DNA of 38,115 nucleotides. Origin: a virus. Positions 25,790-32,935 of this stretch are shown piece by piece. Both the position numbers and the translations under genes were made by a program. Where the stretch lies: positions 1-38,115 of the IMG/VR virus record IMGVR_UViG_3300017776_000050. One strand, 5' to 3'. How positions within the stretch are numbered: position 1 is the first letter of the stretch; each line of letters starts with the position of its first letter. The notes beneath the pieces are model-generated. The model did not search any database. It was not told where the DNA came from and was given only the letters and a program-made list of their open reading frames with translations.

Positions 25790-25797
25790 ACTATTTA
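25790..25797 (+). promoter_or_regulatory. ACTATTTA element before the scaffold gene
   Basis: ACTATTTA followed by ATGTTGATAA in the 80-base gap before the scaffold ATG at 25830; an AATAGGAG ribosome site lies between. The downstream TGATAA matches the copy at 17733. Putative late promoter of the scaffold-capsid unit. Confidence 0.45.
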
Positions 25798-25829
25798 ATG
25801 TTGATAAACTATTAATAGGAGTTTTATTT

Positions 25830-26942
25830 ATGTCTTTGTTGAAACAAGCAATAGTTGATGCTGCCAACTTGAAAGAAGCAGCCCTTAAGAATGCTGAACA
25901 GATGATTCTTGAGAAATACTCAAATGAAATTAAATCTGCAGTTGACACGCTGCTTGAGCAAGAAGAAGAAGGTGGATTAGATCTGGGTGGAGATGCAGGA
26001 TCAGGAGCACCAGAAGAGGGCGCAGTGGAGCCCACTACTTTTGAAGAAGAAAACATCATCCCTCCTTCTTATATGGAAGGCGAGCAAATTACTTCAAAAG
26101 ATGGAGAATTAGAATTGTCCACTCCGGACGAAGGAGAGACAATCGACATCAATATCAGCCCTGAAGAACTAGCACAGTTTCTTAAAGACGCTGAACAGAA
26201 TGATGTCGGACAATACATCGATCCAAAATTAGACGACTTTCAAGCAGAAATGGACGACGAGCAAGTAGAAGTAGATCTTTCTCAACTTGCTGATCTTTCA
26301 GATGCTGAAGAGTTGGGTTATGAGGATGAAGATGATACTATAGAATTACCAGATGATCTTGAAGGTATGGAAAGAATGGTGGCGGAAGCGTTGAATGTAG
26401 ACTACAACCCACAACCTCACGGCATGTCAGGACAATTAGGTGGTGGACTCAACTCTGTTGAGTTGGAATCTGCTATTGACATGGCATTAGCAAAAGCAAT
26501 GTCAGATGACATGCAAGAAGAAAACGAAGAGATGAAAGAAACTCTCGCAGAACTTGAGGAAGAATTACAACACCTACAAGAACAAAATAGAAAATTTAAA
26601 TCTGTAACTATGCAGTTGAAAGATAAACTGGAAGAATCAGTTGTCACTAACGCTAAGTTACTATACTCAAATCGTGTACTAATCAGTGCCTCCCTGAATG
26701 AGCGGCAAAAATCTAAAATTGTCGAAGCGTTGAATAAAGCACACACCGTAGATGAAGCAAAAACTATCTATGAAACACTTCAAAGCACAGTGAGTGAGAA
26801 TACTTCTTCTCCACAATCACTTAGCGAAGCAATTAATAGAAATGCTGGACGCTCTTCTACATTACCGAGACGTACTCCAGAAAAGGAGAGTCTCAATGAA
26901 GGTACCGAATCGAGATGGAAAAGGCTCGCCGGTATCAAATAA
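25830..26942 (+). CDS. 22: Prohead core scaffold (gp22-like)
   Basis: A 370-residue, very acidic protein (Glu/Asp-rich from 45 to 180) with an N-terminal helix (IVDAANLKEAALKNAEQMILEKY), a GLDLGGD motif at 49-55 and a long coiled coil at about 230-280 (EENEEMKETLAELEEELQHL). The C-terminal region NAKLLYSNRVLISASLNERQKSKIVEALNKA and SLSEAI is the conserved part of the T4 gp22 family. It would form the inner core around which the capsid protein assembles and then be degraded by gp21. Its position directly before the major capsid gene is as in T4. An AATAGGAG site precedes the start. Confidence 0.85.
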   Translation: MSLLKQAIVDAANLKEAALKNAEQMILEKYSNEIKSAVDTLLEQEEEGGLDLGGDAGSGAPEEGAVEPTTFEEENIIPPSYMEGEQITSKDGELELSTPDEGETIDINISPEELAQFLKDAEQNDVGQYIDPKLDDFQAEMDDEQVEVDLSQLADLSDAEELGYEDEDDTIELPDDLEGMERMVAEALNVDYNPQPHGMSGQLGGGLNSVELESAIDMALAKAMSDDMQEENEEMKETLAELEEELQHLQEQNRKFKSVTMQLKDKLEESVVTNAKLLYSNRVLISASLNERQKSKIVEALNKAHTVDEAKTIYETLQSTVSENTSSPQSLSEAINRNAGRSSTLPRRTPEKESLNEGTESRWKRLAGIK

Positions 26943-26976
26943 GACAATATTATATTAAAATACGGAGGAAAATATT

Positions 26977-28746
26977 ATGTCTATCGTTGAAAAATTAACT
27001 GAAGGTATTGTCAGACGTGATCTTGCTAAAGAAGGTGCCGCTCTAATGAATAAATGGGAGCGTACTGGATTATTGGAAGGATTAAACTCTGATCATGCTA
27101 AAAATAACATGGCTTCTCTTCTTGAGAACCAAGCAAAGGAACTTCTTCGTGAGGCTTCTTTAATGTCATCTGGTGACGTTGAAGGTTTCGCTGCTGTTGC
27201 TTTCCCTATCGTGCGTCGTGTATTCGGCTCACTTATCGCTAACGATCTTGTTAGTGTACAACCAATGTCTTTGCCATCTGGGCTGATCTTCTTCTTGGAT
27301 TTCAGAACTTCTGATGGTACTGCTCCTAGATTAGGCTATAACGCTGATGAATCTTTGTACGGACAAGGAATCCTTGGGCAGCAAATCACTGGTGGTGTTC
27401 AGTTGAACAGTATCACTGAAGACAAGCAACCATACGGCATGCAGTCTGGCTATTCTAGCCCTACTGGCTCTGTTGCTTGTGGCACTGTCAACACTGCTTT
27501 TGTGGCTTCTGGTACTGTTGGTACTGACGCTGCTATTGATAAGTTGGTTCAGTTTGATCCAGATCTTCCTGCAGGAACTAAGATCGCTGTACACTCAATT
27601 GATCTTTCTGATAGCAATTTTGCAGAGTGTGATAAATCAGAAGATGGCTTGCGTCACCTTACAGTAGTAACTAATACTGCTATTTTCGGTTCTGAGACAC
27701 ACGGTGTTGTTGATCAGGGTGCTGATGAAAATCAAATCGGTTCTGACTATCGTCAGGTTCGTCGTTTGACTCGCTTGTCAGGTACTTCTCAGTCTACTGC
27801 ATTGTTGGTATTTACTGGTTCTACAGTTAACAATGCTATTATTGATGCTGCTGCAGTTGCAATTCACTTCCGTCAGAATGATGACTTTGGTGGAACTGCA
27901 AACGCTGGTGCTGGTGCATCTCTTGGTTCGGTTGTTGGGCAAACCAACTGGGGACTTGAGGCACAATCTGCTATTCCAGAGATCGAGATCCAAGTAGACT
28001 CGATCAGTGTAACAGCAAACACCAAAAAGTTGAAAGCAAAGTGGAGTCCTGAATTAGGGCAAGACTTGAATGCTTACCACAACTTGGATGCTGAAGTTGA
28101 ATTGACTTCTATCCTTTCTGAGCAAATTGCTTTGGAAATCGATAGAGAGATTCTTGGCGATCTTATGGGTGGTGCTAAGGCTGCTACTTATTACTGGAGT
28201 CGTTCACCCGGCTTGTTTGTGAACAAAGAAACTGGTGCTGAACTTGGTGCTGCTTCTGCTGCTCCTGACTTCACTGGTACTGTTTCAGAATGGTATGAGA
28301 CTTTGATTGAAACAATCAACGACGTTTCTGCTCAGATTCACAGAAAGACTTTGCGTGGTGGTGCTAACTTTGTAGTTTGCGGCCCTGAAGTTGCTAATAT
28401 TCTTGAATTTACTTCTGGATTCCGTGCTAGCGTTTCTCACGCTGATGAAAAAGGAACTATCGGTGCTGTAAATGTTGGATCTCTTTCTAAGAAATTTGAC
28501 GTTATGGTTGATCCATACTTCCCACGTAACGTAGTCTTGGTTGGACGTAAAGGTAACTCATTCCTCGAAAGTGGATATGTGTATGCTCCTTATGTGCCAC
28601 TACAAGTCACTCCTACCATCTTTGGTACAGAGGACTTCGTACCTAGAAAAGGCGTCATGACTCGCTATGCGAAGAAAATGGTTCGCCCTGATATGTACGG
28701 ATTGGTTATCTGTCGTGGACTTATTGGTGAAGAAGGTTCTTCCTAA
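26977..28746 (+). CDS. 23: Major capsid protein (gp23-like)
   Basis: A 589-residue T4-type HK97-fold capsid protein. The AIP-equivalent segment AFPIVRRVFGSLIANDLVSVQPMSLPSGLIFFLDF and the C-terminal part (KLKAKWSPELGQDLNAYHNLDAEVELTSILSEQIALEIDREIL, then GANFVVCGPEVA and VLVGRKG) are highly characteristic. Residues 1-59 look like the propeptide removed by gp21: LLRE|A at 59/60 fits the L-x-E rule, with LLE|G at 34/35 as a second candidate. T4 gp23 is 521 residues; the extra length lies largely in a Ser/Thr/Ala-rich insertion at about 140-330. Codons ending in T are preferred, as in highly expressed genes. An ACGGAGG site precedes and a terminator follows. Confidence 0.95.
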   Translation: MSIVEKLTEGIVRRDLAKEGAALMNKWERTGLLEGLNSDHAKNNMASLLENQAKELLREASLMSSGDVEGFAAVAFPIVRRVFGSLIANDLVSVQPMSLPSGLIFFLDFRTSDGTAPRLGYNADESLYGQGILGQQITGGVQLNSITEDKQPYGMQSGYSSPTGSVACGTVNTAFVASGTVGTDAAIDKLVQFDPDLPAGTKIAVHSIDLSDSNFAECDKSEDGLRHLTVVTNTAIFGSETHGVVDQGADENQIGSDYRQVRRLTRLSGTSQSTALLVFTGSTVNNAIIDAAAVAIHFRQNDDFGGTANAGAGASLGSVVGQTNWGLEAQSAIPEIEIQVDSISVTANTKKLKAKWSPELGQDLNAYHNLDAEVELTSILSEQIALEIDREILGDLMGGAKAATYYWSRSPGLFVNKETGAELGAASAAPDFTGTVSEWYETLIETINDVSAQIHRKTLRGGANFVVCGPEVANILEFTSGFRASVSHADEKGTIGAVNVGSLSKKFDVMVDPYFPRNVVLVGRKGNSFLESGYVYAPYVPLQVTPTIFGTEDFVPRKGVMTRYAKKMVRPDMYGLVICRGLIGEEGSS

Positions 28747-28771
28747 TCACTAGTTAGAACTCACTAATTTT

Positions 28772-28809
28772 AAAGCCTCTTTCTCTTATGGGATTGGGGC
28801 TTTTGTTTT
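28772..28809 (+). terminator. Terminator after the major capsid gene
   Basis: AAAGCCTC pairs with GGGGCTTT (eight pairs, one T-G) across a loop of about 16 bases, followed by TTGTTTTA. This would end the scaffold-capsid transcript. Confidence 0.8.
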
Positions 28810-28816
28810 ATATAAG

Positions 28817-28825
28817 ACTATTTAT
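28817..28825 (+). promoter_or_regulatory. ACTATTTAT element before the structured leader
   Basis: ACTATTTATATG directly after the capsid terminator. If this is a late promoter, transcripts would start near 28832 and carry the roughly 120-base structured leader before the ATG at 28953. Confidence 0.5.
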
Positions 28826-28849
28826 ATGTGACTTGAATTTGTTCTCCTT

Positions 28850-28932
28850 GGGACGGGGCGGCTGTCCCTAGAAAGATCTATACCGAGGCCGCTGGTATAT
28901 TTCATTGAATAGAATCATGTTATTGCAATAAC
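28850..28932 (+). ncRNA. Structured leader RNA with two hairpins and complementary loops
   Basis: Hairpin 1: GGGAC (28850-28854), a nine-base loop, GTCCC (28864-28868). Hairpin 2: TATACC (28879-28884), a nine-base loop, GGTATA (28894-28899). The loops contain GCGGC (28858-28862) and GCCGC (28888-28892), which are exactly complementary and could form a five-GC kissing interaction, seven pairs with flanking G-U. A perfect 14-base palindrome GTTATTGCAATAAC follows at 28919-28932, just before AAGGAGG. The loops are far more GC-rich than the surroundings. It may control translation or stability of the following abundant-protein gene; no known riboswitch class is recognised. Confidence 0.55.
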
Positions 28933-28952
28933 CATATAAGGAGGATTATATT

Positions 28953-29537
28953 ATGGGAAGTAGAAGATTAGGACGTAAAAGAATTAAGTCTCTCTCGTCA
29001 AGAGGCGTATCCGACACAATTACAGCAGGAGTAAATGCTCCAATTGTAACACGTCAAACAACTATGAGAGTAGGAAACAAAATCATTACCGAGATTAGTG
29101 TTGATTTGGGCGGTGGAAACACAGAAACAAGTACTGCTACTGTTGATCAGATTATTGGTAAAGGAAGTGCAACTGAAGCATGTCAAATTGCAGTAATCTC
29201 ATTGGCTACTCACGGGCATATCACATTTGCTGAGATTGCATGCTTAGAGGCTCCAACCACCGGACAGCCTGATATTGATTTGGTTGCAGGCGCAAACGCT
29301 ACTGATGATCAAGGTGCTACTGTAACTGGTGTTCAAAAACTTGTAGAAGCAGGTGGTGCTCACTCATTAGGATCAAGAGTTGGATCTGCTGCCTCTCTTG
29401 TAAACTTTGATACAGATGCTGATGTGAATCTTTATCTTGTGACTGGTGCTGGTTCTACTGCTGGTGCATACGATGCTGGTAAGTTGCTTATCACTTTGGA
29501 AGGAATTGCTTCTGATGCTGTTCCTGATCACGGATAA
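28953..29537 (+). CDS. Virion protein following the capsid gene, decoration-type candidate
   Basis: A 194-residue protein with a very basic N-terminus (MGSRRLGRKRIKSLSSRG) and a beta-rich body (NKIITEISVDLGGGNTE, IIGKGSATEACQIAVISLATHGHITFAEIACLEAP, DADVNLYLVTGAG, KLLITLEGIA). I remember an (R)RLGRKR...EI(T/S)VDLG family placed after gp23 in marine T4-like phages; the name and site in the particle are not known to me. Position behind the capsid gene, its own promoter-like element and T-ending codons suggest an abundant capsid-associated protein. The AAGGAGG site is well placed. An alternative is a vertex or head-completion protein. Confidence 0.6.
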   Translation: MGSRRLGRKRIKSLSSRGVSDTITAGVNAPIVTRQTTMRVGNKIITEISVDLGGGNTETSTATVDQIIGKGSATEACQIAVISLATHGHITFAEIACLEAPTTGQPDIDLVAGANATDDQGATVTGVQKLVEAGGAHSLGSRVGSAASLVNFDTDADVNLYLVTGAGSTAGAYDAGKLLITLEGIASDAVPDHG

Positions 29538-29548
29538 GGAGTATTATC

Positions 29549-29692
29549 ATGAGTTTTAGAAACCATATTATCTCCAAGGCTCAAGAGGAAGCACTAAAGC
29601 CAAAGCCTGCTAAAAAGGCACCTGCTAAGAAGGTTGTCAAAAAGCAAGCAAAGGTTGTTTCGTCTAAACCTGAAGAGAAAAAAGAAGAATAG
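29549..29692 (+). CDS. 47-residue lysine-rich protein
   Basis: An ATG at 29549, with AAGGAG at 29537-29542, opens a 47-codon frame ending TAG at 29690-29692. After a short N-terminal part (MSFRNHIISKAQEE) the protein is built of Ala-Lys-Pro units (KPKPAKKAPAKKVVKK), similar in composition to histone H1 tails, and ends acidic (PEEKKEE). It could bind DNA or RNA, or be an internal head component. Ribosome site, spacing and the terminator right after it support a real gene. Confidence 0.6.
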   Translation: MSFRNHIISKAQEEALKPKPAKKAPAKKVVKKQAKVVSSKPEEKKEE

Positions 29693-29714
29693 AATAATTC
29701 TTATTTTCAAAATT

Positions 29715-29748
29715 AAGCCCTGATCGTATGATCGGGGTTTTCTGTTTT
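29715..29748 (+). terminator. Terminator after the lysine-rich small gene
   Basis: CCCTGATC pairs with GATCGGGG (one T-G) around the tetraloop GTAT, extended by an AAG/TTT base, and followed by TTTTCTGTTTT. Confidence 0.85.
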
Positions 29749-29751
29749 ATT

Positions 29752-29760
29752 ACTATTTAT
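29752..29760 (+). promoter_or_regulatory. ACTATTTAT element, putative late promoter
   Basis: ACTATTTAT three bases after the terminator's T-rich tail, followed by AAGGAG and the ATG at 29782. The leader would be short. Confidence 0.45.
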
Positions 29761-29781
29761 TATACCAAAAAGGAGTATATA

Positions 29782-30084
29782 ATGGGCAAAAAAAGAAGAG
29801 CGATGTTTAATCCAAAGTTTAAGAACTCACATCCAGATCTGTGGAAACTAGGAAGAAAGTTATTAGGAATACCCACAGAAGAAGAGTTGGAAGAAAAAAG
29901 ACTTGAAGAAGCCAGACTCAAAGCCGAAGCAGAGGCAAAACTTAAAGCAGAGCAGGAAGCAAAACTCAAGGCAGAACAAGAAGCCAAACTTAAAGAAGAA
30001 AAAGAAACGAAGAAAAAGACTGCCACTAAAAAGACTACTAGGAAACGACGTACTACTACTAAAAAGGCAAAGAAAGAAGATTAA
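29782..30084 (+). CDS. Charged single-helix protein with basic tail
   Basis: A 100-residue protein; the ATG at 29782 follows AAGGAG, whereas the frame upstream to 29728 runs through the terminator and is not used. N-terminal 35 residues: MGKKRRAMFNPKF and HPDLWKLGRKLLGIP. Then residues 44-75 are four tandem eight-residue units of A(K/R)LKAE(Q/A)E type, expected to form a long charged alpha helix as in TolA. The tail is Lys/Arg/Thr-rich (KKKTATKKTTRKRRTTTKKAKK). A nucleic-acid-binding or head-interior role is possible. It is the second Lys-rich small gene in a row after the capsid region. No named family. Confidence 0.6.
   Translation: MGKKRRAMFNPKFKNSHPDLWKLGRKLLGIPTEEELEEKRLEEARLKAEAEAKLKAEQEAKLKAEQEAKLKEEKETKKKTATKKTTRKRRTTTKKAKKED
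29911..30006 (+). repeat. Four tandem 24-base coding repeats
   Basis: Four 24-base units encode ARLKAEAE, AKLKAEQE, AKLKAEQE and AKLKEEKE. Units two and three are identical in protein but differ in synonymous positions, so expansion is not recent or synonymous drift has been fast. Confidence 0.75.
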
Positions 30085-30103
30085 ACCTTTTCTCCCTACA
30101 CTA

Positions 30104-30112
30104 ACTATTTAT
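30104..30112 (+). promoter_or_regulatory. ACTATTTAT element before the neck genes
   Basis: ACTATTTATAAAG with GGAGGG and the ATG at 30133 close behind. It would drive the gp13-gp14-gp15 group. No hairpin terminator is seen between it and the preceding gene. Confidence 0.45.
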
Positions 30113-30132
30113 AAAGAATGGAGGGACTTTAA

Positions 30133-31422
30133 ATGTCAAAGCCTACGCTTACACCAACACAAGAGACATCTGTAATTGTTTTACCTGAGACAGGAACAAT
30201 TGCAAGTGTGTCTAACACTTTACCTTTAGGGGTATATGCAACAGATAACGATTTCCTATCAGGAGCCTCAGATCAAGTGGCTTACACTTACAAGAAGTTA
30301 GGTGGGGACGTTTTAGATATTGAAATAACAGAAGGCAATGTATATGCCAACTACGAAGAAGCAGTATTAGAGTATTCTTATATTGTCAACAGTCACCAAG
30401 CAAAGAATGTTCTTTCTGATTTGTTTGGGACAACCACCGGATCTTTTGATTCTGATGGTACATTGAAAGATAGTGATTTAAAAACATCTCTTTCTGGAAC
30501 CGGAGTACAACAGAGATTTCCAAGATTTGAATTTGCTTACGCTCGTCGTATTTCAGATGGTGTTGGCGTTGATGCTGGCGTGGGAGGAAATGTCCCAATT
30601 TACTCTGCATCTTTCAGCACAGTGGCACAACAGCAAGACTATGACTTACAAAACATCCTCTCTGCTTCATCTGTTTCAGGCACAGATGATGGCTCTGGCA
30701 ATAGTGTTCCTTGGGCTGGGTTGGTAGGAAACAAGAAAGTTGAAGTTAGAAAAGTATATTACAAAACGCCAAATGCTATGTGGAGATTCTATGGCTACTA
30801 TGGTGGGCTAAACGCTGTCGGTAACCTTTCCAGTTATGGGCAATATTCAGATGATTCAACGTTTGAGGTTATTCCTACTTGGCAAAACAAAATGCAAGCC
30901 ATGATGTTTGAAGATGCGATATATACAAGAAATTCACACTTTTCATATGAATTGAGAAACAATCTTCTTAGATTATTTCCTACTCCAAACCAAGTAACTG
31001 CAGATAAATATTGGATTGAGTTTACAATCCCAAATGAACCTTATATACAAACAAACCCAGACATCGGAGTCTTAGGTGTCAATAATATGAACACCTTACC
31101 GTTTGAAAATATTCCATACACTAACATAAATTCAATGGGTAAACAGTGGATTAGGAGATATGCCCTTGCTTTGTCTAAAGAGACATTAGGGCAAGTGAGA
31201 TCTAAATTTGGAAATGCTATACCTATTCCCGGAGAGTCTGTAAATCTTAATGGCGGAGATCTGTTATCTCAAGCAAAAGACGAGCAGAATGCCTTGAGAG
31301 ATGAATTAATTAAGTTCTTGGACGAGTTGACTTACACTAAGTTGGCTGAAGATGATAAGAACTTTGTTGAAAACGCAGGAGCATTGCTAAAAGCAATTCC
31401 ATTGACAATATTTGTGGGGTAA
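30133..31422 (+). CDS. 13: Neck protein (gp13-like)
   Basis: A 429-residue protein. The N-terminal half contains a helix-rich region with YEEAVLEYSYIVNSHQAKNVLSDLFG; the C-terminal part has YALALSKETLGQVRSKF, IPIPGESVNLNGGDLLSQAKDEQNALRDEL and a closing helix, a pattern I associate with the neck protein in T4-like marine phages. The next two genes match gp14 and gp15 features, so order 13-14-15 as in T4 supports the call. It would seal the filled head and connect it to the tail. It is longer than T4 gp13 (309), with a Ser/Gly-rich insertion near 100-200. The N-terminus follows GGAGGG. Confidence 0.65.
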   Translation: MSKPTLTPTQETSVIVLPETGTIASVSNTLPLGVYATDNDFLSGASDQVAYTYKKLGGDVLDIEITEGNVYANYEEAVLEYSYIVNSHQAKNVLSDLFGTTTGSFDSDGTLKDSDLKTSLSGTGVQQRFPRFEFAYARRISDGVGVDAGVGGNVPIYSASFSTVAQQQDYDLQNILSASSVSGTDDGSGNSVPWAGLVGNKKVEVRKVYYKTPNAMWRFYGYYGGLNAVGNLSSYGQYSDDSTFEVIPTWQNKMQAMMFEDAIYTRNSHFSYELRNNLLRLFPTPNQVTADKYWIEFTIPNEPYIQTNPDIGVLGVNNMNTLPFENIPYTNINSMGKQWIRRYALALSKETLGQVRSKFGNAIPIPGESVNLNGGDLLSQAKDEQNALRDELIKFLDELTYTKLAEDDKNFVENAGALLKAIPLTIFVG

Positions 31423-31426
31423 CTAA

Positions 31427-31924
31427 ATGTCAAAAAAAGATAATAAATGGACACAACCAACAGCGCCACCACCTCCCCTGTTCACAGGGAAGAAGGAGCG
31501 TGATCTTGTTAAACAAGTCAATGACGAGATCATCGAAAGAGTTATTGGGCAAACTATTGCCTATTATCCAATCGATTACGACACAACAGATTTTCATCCA
31601 ATATACGGAGAAGCGATTGAAAAGAACTTTCTTCCACCTATTAGAGTTCATGCACTTGTTGAGTGGGAAGGAATTCAGTCGGCATACACAGAAAAGATTG
31701 GAATTGATAAACAATCTACAATCACAGTTCATTTTCATAAGAGAAGGTTGACAGAAGATCAGAACCTGTTCGTAAGAGAAGGGGATTTTGTATTGTATGG
31801 TGATCTACACTATCAGATAGTATCTTTAATGGAACCTAAAAGATTATATGGACAAATAGAGCACAGATTAGAAATAAGTGCCAAATGCGTACGAGCAAGA
31901 GAGGGAGTATTTAATGGGGAATAA
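31427..31924 (+). CDS. 14: Neck protein (gp14-like)
   Basis: A 165-residue protein with a Pro-rich N-terminal stretch (TAPPPPLF), then KQVNDEIIERVIGQTIAYYPIDYDTTDFHPIYGEAIEK and a beta-type part with VREGDFVLYGDLHYQIVSLMEP. The layout parallels T4 gp14: a helix followed by a Tyr-rich segment and FGEDLK, a short strand region with EGDLIYFP and EINWVEP, then a region starting GQ. T4 gp14 is 256 residues, so this is a shorter version. It would bind gp13 and complete the head-tail joining site. The gene lies four bases after gp13 and its 3' end overlaps gp15 by 11 bases. Confidence 0.65.
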   Translation: MSKKDNKWTQPTAPPPPLFTGKKERDLVKQVNDEIIERVIGQTIAYYPIDYDTTDFHPIYGEAIEKNFLPPIRVHALVEWEGIQSAYTEKIGIDKQSTITVHFHKRRLTEDQNLFVREGDFVLYGDLHYQIVSLMEPKRLYGQIEHRLEISAKCVRAREGVFNGE

Positions 31925-32834
31925 CAGACAAGGGCTAGAGTTTCAGCCATCAACAATCGAAACTATTGACATTGCAATGTATAATTTTGTCACAGGGCTT
32001 AATTTACATGCCAGCACCAACAAAGGATTTGTCCCAACTCCAATCATATGGGTTGGAGCGGAAAGAACCTTTCAAGTCAAGAATGATCTAACCCTTAGAG
32101 ATTCAGAAGGGCTTCTCAAGATCCCTCTGATCACGATAGAAAGGAAAGAGATGACAAGAGATCCCTCTAAGGCTCCATTGCCAGCAAACATCCCAGATTA
32201 CGGATTTGGAGGCTACATACCTGTTCGAAGAAGAGTTGTTCAGTCCAAGACTAGTAATTTCAAAAACGCTCATAATTTAAAAAAGTATGGTGGGGATGAT
32301 GATGTAGGATTTACAGATGCGTTTCTAAAAAGTGGTAGGGCTTTTCCTTCGAATATTAACCCTATGTTTGACACACGTCCTCCAAATTTAAAAGACAAGA
32401 CAGTATATGAGACTGTGTACATCCCTGTACCTGTATATGTCAGTGTTAAATACGAAGTACATATTAGAACAGAATATATGACACAAATGAATCAATTGTT
32501 AACCCCATTTATATCAGCAAACTCTAGATTGGGAAGAAACAGCAAATATATTACATTAGGGCATGACAATCACTTTTTCGAAGGCTTCATAGACAACTCC
32601 TATACAAATGACAATAATGCAGCAAAACTCGATGAAGAAGAGAGGATATTTAACTCCACTATTAGTATTGATGTACTGGGATATCTTATAGGTGGCAATG
32701 ACAACGAGAACAGCAATTTGGCTAAATCATATGAAAACATTGTTCAGGTTAAAGTCTCTAGAGAAAGAGTAGGATTATCCGATAAACACGACAGATCAAA
32801 CAGAAGTGGCACAGATCCTTTCTATAAGGAATAA
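31914..32834 (+). CDS. 15: Tail terminator / sheath stabiliser (gp15-like)
   Basis: A 306-residue protein starting at ATG 31914 behind GAGGGAG; upstream in-frame residues overlap gp14 and lack a ribosome site. Features shared with T4 gp15 (272 residues): LLKIPLITIERKEM, a strand-helix PVYVSVKYEVHIRTEYMTQMNQLLTPFIS (T4 has the same strand, then TRYEDDM), and ERIFNSTISIDVLGYLIGG near the C-terminus. gp15 caps the finished tail tube and sheath and docks on the neck. The C-terminus is Arg/Ser/Asp-rich and probably flexible. The following 101-base gap carries the next promoter-like element. Confidence 0.75.
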   Translation: MGNNRQGLEFQPSTIETIDIAMYNFVTGLNLHASTNKGFVPTPIIWVGAERTFQVKNDLTLRDSEGLLKIPLITIERKEMTRDPSKAPLPANIPDYGFGGYIPVRRRVVQSKTSNFKNAHNLKKYGGDDDVGFTDAFLKSGRAFPSNINPMFDTRPPNLKDKTVYETVYIPVPVYVSVKYEVHIRTEYMTQMNQLLTPFISANSRLGRNSKYITLGHDNHFFEGFIDNSYTNDNNAAKLDEEERIFNSTISIDVLGYLIGGNDNENSNLAKSYENIVQVKVSRERVGLSDKHDRSNRSGTDPFYKE

Positions 32835-32872
32835 AAAACAATTTTTGTTAATTTCTTTTGAACAAAACAGCA

Positions 32873-32880
32873 ACTATTTA
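32873..32880 (+). promoter_or_regulatory. ACTATTTA element before the tail sheath gene
   Basis: ACTATTTACTATGAAA, a 16-base string repeated exactly before the tail tube gene at 35901. It lies 55 bases ahead of the sheath ATG at 32936. The gap also contains a weak AACAA/TTGTT hairpin near 32838 with T-rich sequence after it. Confidence 0.5.
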
Positions 32881-32935
32881 CTATGAAAGTTTTTATATTA
32901 ATAAAACTAAGACTGTTAACAAAGGAGAAAACAAC

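Noticed and set aside
29728-29781. Upstream extension of the charged-helix gene
   Set aside because: It would be translated from within the terminator; ATG 29782 has AAGGAG.
32836-32865. AACAA/TTGTT hairpin as terminator after gp15
   Set aside because: Only five A-T-rich pairs with a three-base loop; too weak to call.
32858-32935. TTG-started extension of the tail sheath gene
   Set aside because: It runs across the ACTATTTA element; the ATG at 32936 has AAAGGAG at proper distance and the family's N-terminus.
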